DNA of 64,000 nt from Candidatus Macondimonas diazotrophica (GTDB lineage Bacteria; Pseudomonadota; Gammaproteobacteria; UBA5335), in NCBI RefSeq assembly GCF_004684205.1, contig NZ_SRIO01000006.1:114426-178425 (forward strand), read 5' to 3'. A program made the translations under genes and the position numbers. Shown in pieces: positions 22,543 to 31,336 of this stretch (the first letter of the stretch is position 1; the number at the start of each line of letters is the position of its first letter). The notes under the pieces are model-generated. The model was not told where the DNA came from, ran no database searches, and saw only the letters and a program-made list of their open reading frames with translations.

Positions 22543-24042
22543 TTACCCCTGTTGATCCGCAAACCAGTGTTCACGAGCGGTCATAATCAAGGCGGCCGCC
22601 CGATCCCGGTCCAGCGCCTCGATCTCGATCAAGTCATCCACAGCCTGCTCGGCCAGATCTTCCCGAGTTTGAATCCCATGGCGTGCCAATCGATGCGCCA
22701 GCTCTGGATCCATGCCGCCCAGGTCCAATAGATCCTGGGCAGGACCTGTCTCACTCACATGCTCTTCGGTGGCGATCGCCCGGGTCAGCAATGCATCCTT
22801 TGCAGCTTCTCGCAATGCATTGACGACCTCTTCATCGAATTCTTCGATCTCCAATAGCTCGCCTGCAGGAACATAGGCCACTTCTTCAACGCTGGAGAAC
22901 CCTTCGCGCACCAGAATGGCGGCGATCTCCTCATCGACGCCGATTTCCCGGACGAAGAGGTTGATGAGATTGTTAGCCTCTGCCTCGCTCTTGGCGTGCG
23001 CCTGCTCCTGATCCATGACATTCAAGGTCCAACCGGTCAGCTCGCTGGCCAGCCGCACGTTCTGGCCGCCGCGACCGATGGCCAACGACAGCTTGTCGGC
23101 ATCCACCGCCACATCCATGCTGTGCGATTCCTCATCGACGACAATGGATACCACGTCGGCCGGGGACATGGCGTTGATGACAAACTGAACGGGATTCGAA
23201 TCCCAGGGGACGATGTCGACGCGCTCCCCCGATAGCTCATTGGAAACTGTTTGCACACGCGAACCCCGCATTCCAACGCAGGCGCCCACCGGATCGATGC
23301 GCCGATCATGTGCCATCACGGCAATCTTCGCCCGCAGTCCCGGATCACGCGCGGCCCCCTTGATCTCGATCAACCCCTGGCCGACTTCTGGAACCTCCAG
23401 CTTGAACAGCTCGACCAGGAACTCGGGGGCTGTGCGACTCAGAAAAAGTTGCGGTCCCCGCGACTCGGAGCGGACATCCTTGAGATACCCCCGCAGGCGG
23501 TCGCCGGTATGAACCATCTCGCGGGGGATCATCCACTCGCGCGGAACGATGGCTTCCACGTTGCCACCCAGGTCGAGAATCACATTGCCGCGCTCGACCT
23601 TCTTGACCATCCCCATCACCAGCTCGCCGACGCGATCGCGGTACTGATCGACGATCTTCGCTCGCTCCGCTTCGCGCACCTTCTGCACGATCACCTGTTT
23701 GGCGGCCTGGGCGGCGATGCGCCCGAAGGGCAGCGACTCCAGCGATTCCTCGACAAATTCGCCCACGTCGATCTTCGGCTGTTTGGCACGCGCCTCGGAC
23801 AAGGTGACCTGCGCCAGCGGATTGATCTCTTCCGCATCATCGGTCACAACCTCCCAACGACGCGTGGTCGTGTAGGCACCTGTCCGGCGATCGATTCTCA
23901 CCTGCACGTCGACCTCATCGAGCGCCATGCGCTTGCGCGCGGCGGATTCGAGTGCCGCCTCGATCGCCCGAAAGATGACTTCTTCGTCCACGCCTTTTTC
24001 GTTCGAAAGCGCTTCGACAACCAGCAGAATTTCTTTACTCAT
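22543..24042 (-). CDS. nusA: Transcription termination/antitermination protein NusA
   Basis: Binds RNA polymerase and modulates pausing, termination and antitermination. The 499-residue protein contains the N-terminal polymerase-binding domain, an S1 domain (about 130-200, VMGMVKKVERGNVILDLGG), two KH domains (CVGMRGSRVQ and AIGRGGQNVRLAS) and two C-terminal acidic helix-hairpin repeats as in E. coli. It overlaps rimP by four bases. Standard position between rimP and infB. Confidence 0.98.
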   Translation of the reverse strand: MSKEILLVVEALSNEKGVDEEVIFRAIEAALESAARKRMALDEVDVQVRIDRRTGAYTTTRRWEVVTDDAEEINPLAQVTLSEARAKQPKIDVGEFVEESLESLPFGRIAAQAAKQVIVQKVREAERAKIVDQYRDRVGELVMGMVKKVERGNVILDLGGNVEAIVPREWMIPREMVHTGDRLRGYLKDVRSESRGPQLFLSRTAPEFLVELFKLEVPEVGQGLIEIKGAARDPGLRAKIAVMAHDRRIDPVGACVGMRGSRVQTVSNELSGERVDIVPWDSNPVQFVINAMSPADVVSIVVDEESHSMDVAVDADKLSLAIGRGGQNVRLASELTGWTLNVMDQEQAHAKSEAEANNLINLFVREIGVDEEIAAILVREGFSSVEEVAYVPAGELLEIEEFDEEVVNALREAAKDALLTRAIATEEHVSETGPAQDLLDLGGMDPELAHRLARHGIQTREDLAEQAVDDLIEIEALDRDRAAALIMTAREHWFADQQG

Positions 24043-24542
24043 CGTTTTGATCCTCGGCGTGGTCCGGCGGTATCGAGCTGTGGTGCCAATCGCGCCATTT
24101 CGAGCTCATCGAAACGCAAGTTCACCTGCTCACCATCGACATTCAGCACAATGGATTCCGGCGCGACCTCAACCAGCTGCCCGGTAAAATTACGGCGCCT
24201 GGCTATCGGCGCCAGTGTCCGCACCCGGATACGCTCCCCTTTGAAACGCATGAAATGCTGTGGCTTGACCAACGGGCGGTCATCGCCCGGAGAGGACACT
24301 TCCAAGACATACTCCCCCGGCACCGGGTCATGGACGTCAAGAATGCCGACCACCTGCCGACTGACGCGCTCGCAATCTTCAAGCCCGATTCCGTCAGGCC
24401 CGTCAATGTACAACCGCACCCGCTGCGGATCGCCTTGACGATATTCCACGCAGATCAGCTCATAGCCCATCTCTTCCACCACCGGCTCAAGCAGACGCTT
24501 CAGGCGTTCGTGCAACGAGCCTACCGCGACCAAACCCGTCAA
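24039..24542 (-). CDS. rimP: Ribosome maturation factor RimP
   Basis: A 30S assembly factor of about 167 residues; GYELICVEYRQGDPQRVRLYID and VSSPGDDRPL are family marks. No ATG is available at the right place. A perfect GGAGGA (24554-24549) lies six bases before TTG 24542, which I take as the start; TTG 24545 and 24533 are alternatives. A rare TTG start on the first protein of a major operon would hold its translation down. The gene follows tRNA-fMet and an intrinsic terminator. Confidence 0.9.
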   Translation of the reverse strand: MTGLVAVGSLHERLKRLLEPVVEEMGYELICVEYRQGDPQRVRLYIDGPDGIGLEDCERVSRQVVGILDVHDPVPGEYVLEVSSPGDDRPLVKPQHFMRFKGERIRVRTLAPIARRRNFTGQLVEVAPESIVLNVDGEQVNLRFDELEMARLAPQLDTAGPRRGSKR

Positions 24543-24604
24543 CAAACTTCCTCCCAAACCGAGCCCGGATCATCCATCACCGGCTTTTTGCAAGCCTCCA
24601 GGAA

Positions 24605-24628
24605 CAAAAAAGCCCCTTAACCGGGGCT
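24605..24628 (-). terminator. Intrinsic terminator between tRNA-fMet and rimP
   Basis: On the minus strand AGCCCC and GGGGCT pair around a GGTTAA loop and are followed directly by TTTTTTG. It starts 24 bases after the tRNA CCA end and about 60 bases before rimP, so it should end most tRNA transcripts; the rimP operon must depend on read-through or on a weak promoter I cannot see. Confidence 0.8.
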
Positions 24629-24651
24629 CTAATGCACGCAAAAAAATCGTT

Positions 24652-24728
24652 TGGTAGCGGGGGCAGGATTTGAACCTGCGACCTTCGGGTTATGAGCCCG
24701 ACGAGCTGCCAGACTGCTCCACCCCGCA
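24652..24728 (-). tRNA. metY: Initiator tRNA-fMet (CAU)
   Basis: A 77-base tRNA with encoded CCA. The anticodon loop is CTCATAA (CAT) on a stem with three consecutive G-C pairs (GGG/CCC), and the D stem has the A11-U24 pair, both initiator-specific. Base-by-base it differs little from E. coli initiator tRNA. Position 1 is T and position 72 is T, replacing the usual C1-A72, so the end pair is still unpaired as an initiator requires. As in E. coli it lies just upstream of rimP. Confidence 0.96.
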
Positions 24729-24743
24729 TCCGGCTAAGCAGCC

Positions 24744-24772
24744 ATTATACGAAGCCTCGCCCGATTAATCAA
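24744..24772 (-). promoter_or_regulatory. Sigma-70 promoter of tRNA-fMet
   Basis: The minus strand has TTGATT (24772-24767), exactly 17 bases, then a consensus TATAAT (24749-24744), with the tRNA 5' end 15 bases further on. It lies in the 57-bp gap after nuoN. It should give the initiator tRNA a transcription start independent of the nuo operon. Confidence 0.85.
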
Positions 24773-24785
24773 CCAGCAGGTCATA

Positions 24786-26231
24786 TCAGAACGCGGTGAG
24801 GCAGGCGCGGATCAATTGATCGGGCATGATACCGAGCGCCAGGACCAGTCCACCATTGGCCATCAGAAGCCAGCGGACGTCCGTGTTCGTCGCAACGGCA
24901 GTGGACTCGCCCGGACTCTCGAAATAGAGCTGCCAGACCACTCTCAGATAGTAAAAGGCGCTCACGACCGCGAACAGGACCGCAACGATTGCCAGTCCGC
25001 TGAAGCCTTGCTCGACGACAGCATCGAGCACCATCAGCTTGGCATAGAAGCCGGCTGTGGGCGGAACCCCAGCCATGGAAAACATGAATATCGCCAGAAC
25101 CGCAGCCAACCACGGACTGCGGCTGTTCAGCCCCTTGAGATCATCGAGCGTCTCGGCGTCATGCCCGCCTCGGCTCATCAGCGTCAAAGCGCCGAACGCG
25201 CCGAGCGCCATGAGGACGTAGACCAGGATGTAGAACAGTGCGGAGGCGTATCCAACCGGATTGGCTGCCAGAATTCCGAGCAACAGGAATCCGATATTCG
25301 CAATCGCAGAGTAAGCCAGCAGGCGTTTGACGTTAGTCTGGGCGATGGCCACGATACTTCCGATTGCCAACGATAGAACTGCCATCGCAATCAACAAGTC
25401 GCGCCAATCCTCCGACAGCCCTTCCATTCCCTGCGCCAGCAGGCGGATAGCCATTGCGAACGCTGCGAGCTTGGATGCCGAAGCCACCAGCATCGCCACC
25501 GGCGTGCTGGCGCCTTGATAAACATCCGGCATCCAATTGTGAAAAGGCACGGCGCCCAGCTTAAAAGCGACCCCGGCCACAATAAACGTCATCGCAAGCA
25601 ACAGCGGAAGGCTCCCGACCGGCTGAGCCAGAATGGTTTCTGCCACCACCTCGATTTCCAGGCTGCCGGTCACGCCGTAGAGAATCGACATGCCGTAGAG
25701 CAACATGCCTGACGCGATAGCACCCAGCACGAAATACTTCATCGCGGCCTCGGAACTGCTCGAACGCTCTTGATTGAAAGCAACCAGTGCGTAGAGGCTC
25801 AGCGACATCAATTCCAGGCCCAGATAGAGCGTGATGAAGTGGGCCGCGGAAATGAGCACCAGCATCCCCAGCACCGAGAACAACACCAGCAGATAAAATT
25901 CGCCCTGATCCATCTCCCGGGAACGCAGATAGTCCCGCGCGTAAATCAGCATGACGCCGGCGACCAGCAACACGGCAACCTTCATTAGCACCGCCAGCCG
26001 ATCGAGCACGAACATTCCGCTGAATGTGACGATGGGTTCCTCGAGCCCTTGCCCCACCTGAAGCACAGAGGCTGCGGTCAGCAACAAGGCCAGCAGGCTG
26101 AAACTGTGCGTCAAATGGCGCAATCGCGGGGGAAGAAACAGGTCAATGACCAGAATTGCGCAGACCGCGGACAGTAGCACAATCTCCGGTGCGGCGAGCC
26201 TTACCCAGGAGCCAATCAACGTCATGTCCAT
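24786..26231 (-). CDS. nuoN: NADH-quinone oxidoreductase subunit N
   Basis: One of the three antiporter-like membrane subunits (with NuoL and NuoM) that pump protons in complex I. The 481-residue protein is almost wholly hydrophobic, about 14 helices, with the conserved lysine/glutamate channel residues in regions such as FKLGAVPFHNWMPDVYQGA and TNVKRLLAYSAIANIGFLL. It is the last nuo gene; the promoter of tRNA-fMet lies right after it. Confidence 0.97.
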   Translation of the reverse strand: MDMTLIGSWVRLAAPEIVLLSAVCAILVIDLFLPPRLRHLTHSFSLLALLLTAASVLQVGQGLEEPIVTFSGMFVLDRLAVLMKVAVLLVAGVMLIYARDYLRSREMDQGEFYLLVLFSVLGMLVLISAAHFITLYLGLELMSLSLYALVAFNQERSSSSEAAMKYFVLGAIASGMLLYGMSILYGVTGSLEIEVVAETILAQPVGSLPLLLAMTFIVAGVAFKLGAVPFHNWMPDVYQGASTPVAMLVASASKLAAFAMAIRLLAQGMEGLSEDWRDLLIAMAVLSLAIGSIVAIAQTNVKRLLAYSAIANIGFLLLGILAANPVGYASALFYILVYVLMALGAFGALTLMSRGGHDAETLDDLKGLNSRSPWLAAVLAIFMFSMAGVPPTAGFYAKLMVLDAVVEQGFSGLAIVAVLFAVVSAFYYLRVVWQLYFESPGESTAVATNTDVRWLLMANGGLVLALGIMPDQLIRACLTAF

Positions 26232-26259
26232 TCCGAAATCATCCTGCGGTTGGGAGCGA

Positions 26260-27771
26260 TCACAGCTTGCCAGGCACGATCTGGAGCAGCAGCTGTTGTA
26301 CAGAGGGTTCGATCACGGCCAGCAACGGTTTAGGCCATACCCCCAGGGCAAGCACCATCAAGGCCAGCACACCCAGCATCACAAACTCCCGCGCACTCAC
26401 GTCGGTCAGCTTTTCGACTTCGGGATTGGTCACTGGCCCGAACGCCACGCGCTTGACCAGCCACAGCGAATAGGACGCGCCCACGATGAGCGTCGAAGCG
26501 GCCAGAAAAGCGATCCAGGGATTCGCCTGGAAACTGGCGAGAATCACCAGAAACTCACCCACAAAACCCGACGTACCCGGCAATCCCGAGTTGGCCATGG
26601 CGAACAGCACGAAAAACGCAGCGAAAACGGGCATCCGGCTCGTCACGCCTCCATAGGCCGCAATCCGCCGGGTGTGCATCCGGTCGTACAGAACGCCCAC
26701 GCAAAGGAACATCGCCCCGGAAATGAAACCGTGGGAGATCATTTGCACCATCCCGCCGGTCACCCCCATCGCCAGCGCGGGCGCATCGACACCGTCGCTG
26801 GCCCAGTAGGGCAGGAAGAAGCCCAATGTGACGAATCCCATGTGCGCGATCGACGAATAGGCGATCAACTTTTTCATGTCTTCCTGGACCATCGCCACTA
26901 GCCCAACGTAGACGATCGCGATCAGACTGAGTGTGGCCATGAACCCGGCCATTTCGCCGGCGGCATCCGGCGCGATCGGCAAGGCGTAGCGCAAAAAGCC
27001 ATAGGCCCCCATCTTGAGTGTGATGGCTGCCAGAATCACCGAGCCGCCTGTCGGTGCTTCCACGTGCGCATCCGGTAACCAGGTATGGACGGGCCACATT
27101 GGCACTTTGACGGCGAAGGCCACAAGGAATGCCAGGAATATCCAAGTCTGCTCGGCCGCGCCCAATGGCAGCCGCTGCAGCGCCAGCACGTCAAAGCCGC
27201 CGCTCTTTTGATAGAGGTAAATGAACGCCACCAGCATCAACACGGAACCGAGGAAGGTGAACAGGAAGAACTTGATCGTGGCGTAAATACGGCGTGGGCC
27301 GCCCCAGATGCCGATGATCAGAAACATCGGGATCAGCATGGCTTCCCAGAAGACATAGAACAGCAACGCATCGATGGCAGCGAACACGCCGACCATGAAC
27401 CCTTCCATGATCAGGAATGCGCCCAGATATGCTGCGGGACGCTGTGTCACCGACTCCTTTGCGGCAAAGATCGTGAACACCGTCATGAACGTGGTCAGGA
27501 TAATCAGGGGCATGGAGAGGCCGTCGACACCCAATGCGTAATCAGCGCCCAGTGAGGGAATCCACAAGGCCTTCTCCACGAACTGCAGATCTGCGCTTCC
27601 GATCTCGAAGCCTGTCCAAAGCCCCAGGCTGAGCAAAAACGTCAGCATCGACACACCCAGCGCCAGGCCGCGTGCGAGCGAAAGCTTCTGGTCCCCCAGC
27701 CAGAGGACCAACAGACCGCCGACGATAGGCGTCCAGATCAAGAGGCTCAGCAGCGGCAGATCGGCAAACAT
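26260..27771 (-). CDS. nuoM: NADH-quinone oxidoreductase subunit M
   Basis: The middle antiporter-like subunit of complex I, 503 residues and about 14 helices. The segments MWPVHTWLPDAHVEAPTGGS and DMKKLIAYSSIAHMGFVTLG carry the key lysines of the proton channel, and an essential glutamate lies in FWEAMLIPMFLIIG. It sits between nuoL and nuoN with short gaps. Confidence 0.97.
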   Translation of the reverse strand: MFADLPLLSLLIWTPIVGGLLVLWLGDQKLSLARGLALGVSMLTFLLSLGLWTGFEIGSADLQFVEKALWIPSLGADYALGVDGLSMPLIILTTFMTVFTIFAAKESVTQRPAAYLGAFLIMEGFMVGVFAAIDALLFYVFWEAMLIPMFLIIGIWGGPRRIYATIKFFLFTFLGSVLMLVAFIYLYQKSGGFDVLALQRLPLGAAEQTWIFLAFLVAFAVKVPMWPVHTWLPDAHVEAPTGGSVILAAITLKMGAYGFLRYALPIAPDAAGEMAGFMATLSLIAIVYVGLVAMVQEDMKKLIAYSSIAHMGFVTLGFFLPYWASDGVDAPALAMGVTGGMVQMISHGFISGAMFLCVGVLYDRMHTRRIAAYGGVTSRMPVFAAFFVLFAMANSGLPGTSGFVGEFLVILASFQANPWIAFLAASTLIVGASYSLWLVKRVAFGPVTNPEVEKLTDVSAREFVMLGVLALMVLALGVWPKPLLAVIEPSVQQLLLQIVPGKL

Positions 27772-27808
27772 GCGGACTTTCCTTTCCCCTTGCGACAGAG
27801 CGCGGCAA

Positions 27809-29824
27809 TCAGCGAATAAACAACATCCAACCCAACAGCAGCGTCAGGCCGATGAGCATGGCGAAAGCATAGTGATAGAGATACCCGGATTGCAGCGCGC
27901 GACCCTTGGCCGCCCAGGCGACGATTCGCTGCGCCGTCCCGTTGACGAGGCGGCCATCGATCAGGTCCATGTCCCCACGCTCCCAGAACAAGCGGCCGAG
28001 GGCTCGCCCCATTCCGGCGAATCCCTGAATGTACAGCGCGTCGAACCCGTACTTCCGCTGCAATACCCAGTTGGCGAGACGTCCCGGTATGAAACGGTTC
28101 GCGAAAAATTCGGCCACGCCCGGATTGAACAGGTAGACGTAACCGGCGCTGACCACGCCGGCCAAGGCCAGATAAACCGCGGGACCCTGGAACCCATGCA
28201 CGACAAACGCCAAGGGACCATGGAAGTGCGCAGCCAGTTCGCCAAGAACGTCGTGCGAATGCGCCACCGTGATCACGCCCCGGAAGAAGTCACCGAACAG
28301 AATCGGCTCCATCGTCATAGCGCCGATGAAGATCGACGGTATGGCGAGCAGAACCAACGGCAGCGTCACCACCCAGGGTGACTCATGGGGAACATGCGCA
28401 CCGTGGTGCCCATGATCGTCGTGATGACCGTGCGTCTCGTCATCGTGGCCCACGGCCGCCGTGAACCGTTCCGGCCCGTGAAAGACCATGAAGATGAGCC
28501 GGAAGGTATAGAAAGCGGTGATGAACACCCCGGACAACACGGCAACATAGGCGATGCCGGCACCGGGCAGATGAGACTCGGCGACGGCCTCGATCAGCGC
28601 GTCCTTGGAAAAGAAGCCCGAGAACCCGGGAAAGCCGATCAGCGCCAAGGCCCCGATCAGGCACGTGACATAGGTGATCGGCAGGCGGCGCCACAAGCCC
28701 CCCATGCGCCGCATGTCCTGTTCATGGTGCATGGCGATGATGACCGAGCCGGCCGCGAGGAAAAGCAGCGCCTTGAAGAAGGCGTGGGTCATCAGATGAA
28801 AGACCGCAGCGGAATAGGCCGACACTCCAAGCGCGACGGTCATGTAGCCAAGCTGCGAGAGGGTGGAATAAGCCACCACCCGCTTGATGTCCGTCTGGAT
28901 GATGCCCAGCAATCCCATGAAGAACGCCGTTGCCGAACCGATCAACAAGATCGTCATCAGTGCGGTTTCCGACAGCTCATAGATCGGCGACATGCGCGCC
29001 ACCATGAAAATGCCGGCGGTGACCATCGTTGCCGCATGGATGAGAGCGGAGATCGGCGTCGGCCCTTCCATCGAGTCGGGCAACCAGACATGCAACGGCA
29101 TCTGCGCCGACTTGCCCATCGCGCCCACGAACAACAGCAAGCAGATCAGCGTCAGGACTGACCACTCGACCCCCGGGATGAGACGGATCGTCTCTCCTTG
29201 CAGCGCTGGAATGGCCGTGAAGACTTCGCGATAATCGAGCGATCCGGTGTACTGCAGGATAGCGGCGATCCCGAGCAGGAAGCCGAAATCCCCGACCCGA
29301 TTGACCAGAAAGGCTTTCATGTTGGCGAACACCGCGCTTGGGCGCGTGTACCAGAATCCAATCAGCAGATACGAAACCAGACCCACCGCTTCCCAGCCGA
29401 AAAACAGCTGGAGAAAGTTGTTGCTCATCACCAGCATCAGCATGGCGAAGGTGAACAGCGAGATATAGCTGAAGAAACGCTGGTAGCCCGGATCCTCCTG
29501 CATGTAGCCGATGGTGTAGACATGCACCATGAGCGACACGAATGTGACAACACACATCATCAGTGCCGTCAGATTATCGACCAGAAAGCCGACCTCCAGA
29601 CGCAAGCCACTCACCACGCCCCAGGTGTAGAGCGCTTCATTGAAGACCGGAACGCCGTCAATCGCGTGACTCTTGAGCACCCATGCCGACAACCCGAAGG
29701 ACAGGCCCACGCCGGCGATCGTCAGCACATGCGCGCCAGCGCGGCCGATCCTTCTTCCGAACAAGCCCGCAACGATCGCGGCGATCAAAGGGGCCAGGAC
29801 AATCGTCAGATAAGTCTCGCGCAT
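27809..29824 (-). CDS. nuoL: NADH-quinone oxidoreductase subunit L
   Basis: The distal antiporter-like subunit of complex I, 671 residues, with 14 core helices plus the long lateral helix and C-terminal anchor. SAQMPLHVWLPDSMEGPTP and TDIKRVVAYSTLSQLGYM are diagnostic. Unusually, residues about 458-482 form a soluble loop with nine histidines (bases 28381-28452), between the core and the lateral-helix region. nuoK lies 6 bases upstream. Confidence 0.97.
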   Translation of the reverse strand: MRETYLTIVLAPLIAAIVAGLFGRRIGRAGAHVLTIAGVGLSFGLSAWVLKSHAIDGVPVFNEALYTWGVVSGLRLEVGFLVDNLTALMMCVVTFVSLMVHVYTIGYMQEDPGYQRFFSYISLFTFAMLMLVMSNNFLQLFFGWEAVGLVSYLLIGFWYTRPSAVFANMKAFLVNRVGDFGFLLGIAAILQYTGSLDYREVFTAIPALQGETIRLIPGVEWSVLTLICLLLFVGAMGKSAQMPLHVWLPDSMEGPTPISALIHAATMVTAGIFMVARMSPIYELSETALMTILLIGSATAFFMGLLGIIQTDIKRVVAYSTLSQLGYMTVALGVSAYSAAVFHLMTHAFFKALLFLAAGSVIIAMHHEQDMRRMGGLWRRLPITYVTCLIGALALIGFPGFSGFFSKDALIEAVAESHLPGAGIAYVAVLSGVFITAFYTFRLIFMVFHGPERFTAAVGHDDETHGHHDDHGHHGAHVPHESPWVVTLPLVLLAIPSIFIGAMTMEPILFGDFFRGVITVAHSHDVLGELAAHFHGPLAFVVHGFQGPAVYLALAGVVSAGYVYLFNPGVAEFFANRFIPGRLANWVLQRKYGFDALYIQGFAGMGRALGRLFWERGDMDLIDGRLVNGTAQRIVAWAAKGRALQSGYLYHYAFAMLIGLTLLLGWMLFIR

Positions 29825-29830
29825 GTTCGA

Positions 29831-30136
29831 TCAACCTTTCATCCCGTCGAGATCCTCGACGTTGATGCTGCCTTTGCTTCGGAAAAGCACAACCAAAATA
29901 GCCAGACCGATTGCGGCTTCGGCCGCTGCAACGGTCAAGATGAAAAATACGAAGACCTGCCCGGCGAGATCGCCACTGAAGCGGGAAAAGGCAACGAAAT
30001 TCATGTTCACCGAAAGCAGCATCAACTCGATGCACATGAGCAGCAGGATGACGTTCTTCCGGTTGATGAAGATGCCGGCAATGCTCAGCACAAACAAAAT
30101 CCCGCTGAGCACCAGATAATGTGACAAGGTAATCAT
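29831..30136 (-). CDS. nuoK: NADH-quinone oxidoreductase subunit K
   Basis: A small three-helix membrane subunit of complex I (101 residues), forming part of the E-channel next to the quinone site. [19 protein letters not shown] and [19 protein letters not shown] hold the conserved glutamate in helix 2; [12 protein letters not shown] holds the second. Between nuoJ and nuoL. Confidence 0.97.
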   Translation of the reverse strand: MITLSHYLVLSGILFVLSIAGIFINRKNVILLLMCIELMLLSVNMNFVAFSRFSGDLAGQVFVFFILTVAAAEAAIGLAILVVLFRSKGSINVEDLDGMKG

Positions 30137-30169
30137 TTCGCCCCCGCTGAGTCGCTCATGATGCGCGCC

Positions 30170-30766
30170 CTATTCCCGGCTCTCGGATGACATCTTGATG
30201 ATCCGCAGCCGATCCTCGGGCCGAACCTTCGCCTGAAGACCGGGATGCTGGATTCGCCGGCCGGTACGGCGCCGCAATGTGAGGGCAATGGCTGCCACGA
30301 TTGCGACCAGCAGAATCACCGAAGCGATTTCAAACGGATAGACATACTGGGTGTACATCACCTCGCCAAGCGCACGAATATTGCTCTCCCCTTCTGTCTG
30401 TTGGACGAGGCCTTGGGCGCCAAGAAACTCGCCGCCCCCCAACACCACCGACAGTTCCAGCACGATCAATACAACGATCCCCAGCCCCAGCGGCAAGGAG
30501 CGATTGAACCCCTCTCGGACCGTCGCCAGATCGACATCGATCATCATCACCACAAACAGGAACAGCACCATGACCGCGCCGACATAAACGAGCACCAGGA
30601 CAATCGCCAGAAATTCCGCTTCGATCAATAGCCACAATGCGGCACTGGTGAAAAATGCAAGCACGAGAAACAGTACGGAGTGAACCGGGTTGCGCGCTGT
30701 GATTACGGCCAATGCAGCAGCAATCAGAACAGCTGAAAATACGTAAAACAGCACGAGTTGAAACAT
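30170..30766 (-). CDS. nuoJ: NADH-quinone oxidoreductase subunit J
   Basis: A five-helix membrane subunit of complex I, 198 residues. It contains NPVHSVLFLVLAFFTSAALW and the flexible helix-3 segment VLVYVGAVMVLFLFVVMMI, whose pi-bulge couples quinone chemistry to proton movement in solved structures. The polar C-terminal tail is Arg/Lys-rich. Between nuoI and nuoK. Confidence 0.96.
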   Translation of the reverse strand: MFQLVLFYVFSAVLIAAALAVITARNPVHSVLFLVLAFFTSAALWLLIEAEFLAIVLVLVYVGAVMVLFLFVVMMIDVDLATVREGFNRSLPLGLGIVVLIVLELSVVLGGGEFLGAQGLVQQTEGESNIRALGEVMYTQYVYPFEIASVILLVAIVAAIALTLRRRTGRRIQHPGLQAKVRPEDRLRIIKMSSESRE

Positions 30767-30813
30767 CGGATTCGGCTCCGCCTGGTCTTGCGGGTGAGTC
30801 TGGAATTGACGAT

Positions 30814-31314
30814 CTAGCGATAGGGAGCGTCCATCGCCCGATCACGGGCGATCATCTCCTCATATTTGTCCCCAATAGCAAGCAACTGGTCCTTGGTCAT
30901 GATGTTCTCGCCACGCTGCTCAAAATGATATTCGTAGACGCGCGTCTCGACGATCGAATCAACTGGGCAGGCTTCTTCGCAGAACCCGCAATAAATGCAT
31001 TTGAACAGATCGATGTCATAGCGCGTCGTGCGTCGAGTTCCGTCTGCGCGCATCGACGACTCAATGGTAATGGCCAACGCGGGACATACTGCTTCACACA
31101 GCTTGCAGGCAATGCAACGCTCCTCGCCGTTGGCATAGCGGCGCAGTGCGTGCAGGCCACGGAACCGTGGACTTTGCGGCGTTTTTTCCTCCGGGTACAG
31201 CACCGTCACTTTGCGCGAAAACAATTCCCGCGCCGTCACAGACAACCCCACGACCAATTCCCATAACAGGAAGGTCTTGAAAAAGTCGCCAATCTGTCGT
31301 GTCACAGCGGTCAT
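30814..31314 (-). CDS. nuoI: NADH-quinone oxidoreductase subunit I
   Basis: The 8Fe ferredoxin-like subunit that passes electrons to the terminal cluster in NuoB. Two 4Fe-4S motifs are intact: Cys67, 70, 73, 77 and Cys106, 109, 112, 116 of 166 residues. ATG 31314 is preferred because it has GGGGAGA seven bases upstream and matches the family N-terminus; the frame is open further into nuoH. Confidence 0.97.
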   Translation of the reverse strand: MTAVTRQIGDFFKTFLLWELVVGLSVTARELFSRKVTVLYPEEKTPQSPRFRGLHALRRYANGEERCIACKLCEAVCPALAITIESSMRADGTRRTTRYDIDLFKCIYCGFCEEACPVDSIVETRVYEYHFEQRGENIMTKDQLLAIGDKYEEMIARDRAMDAPYR

Positions 31315-31336
31315 ATTCCGTCTCCCCTTTCCAGAC

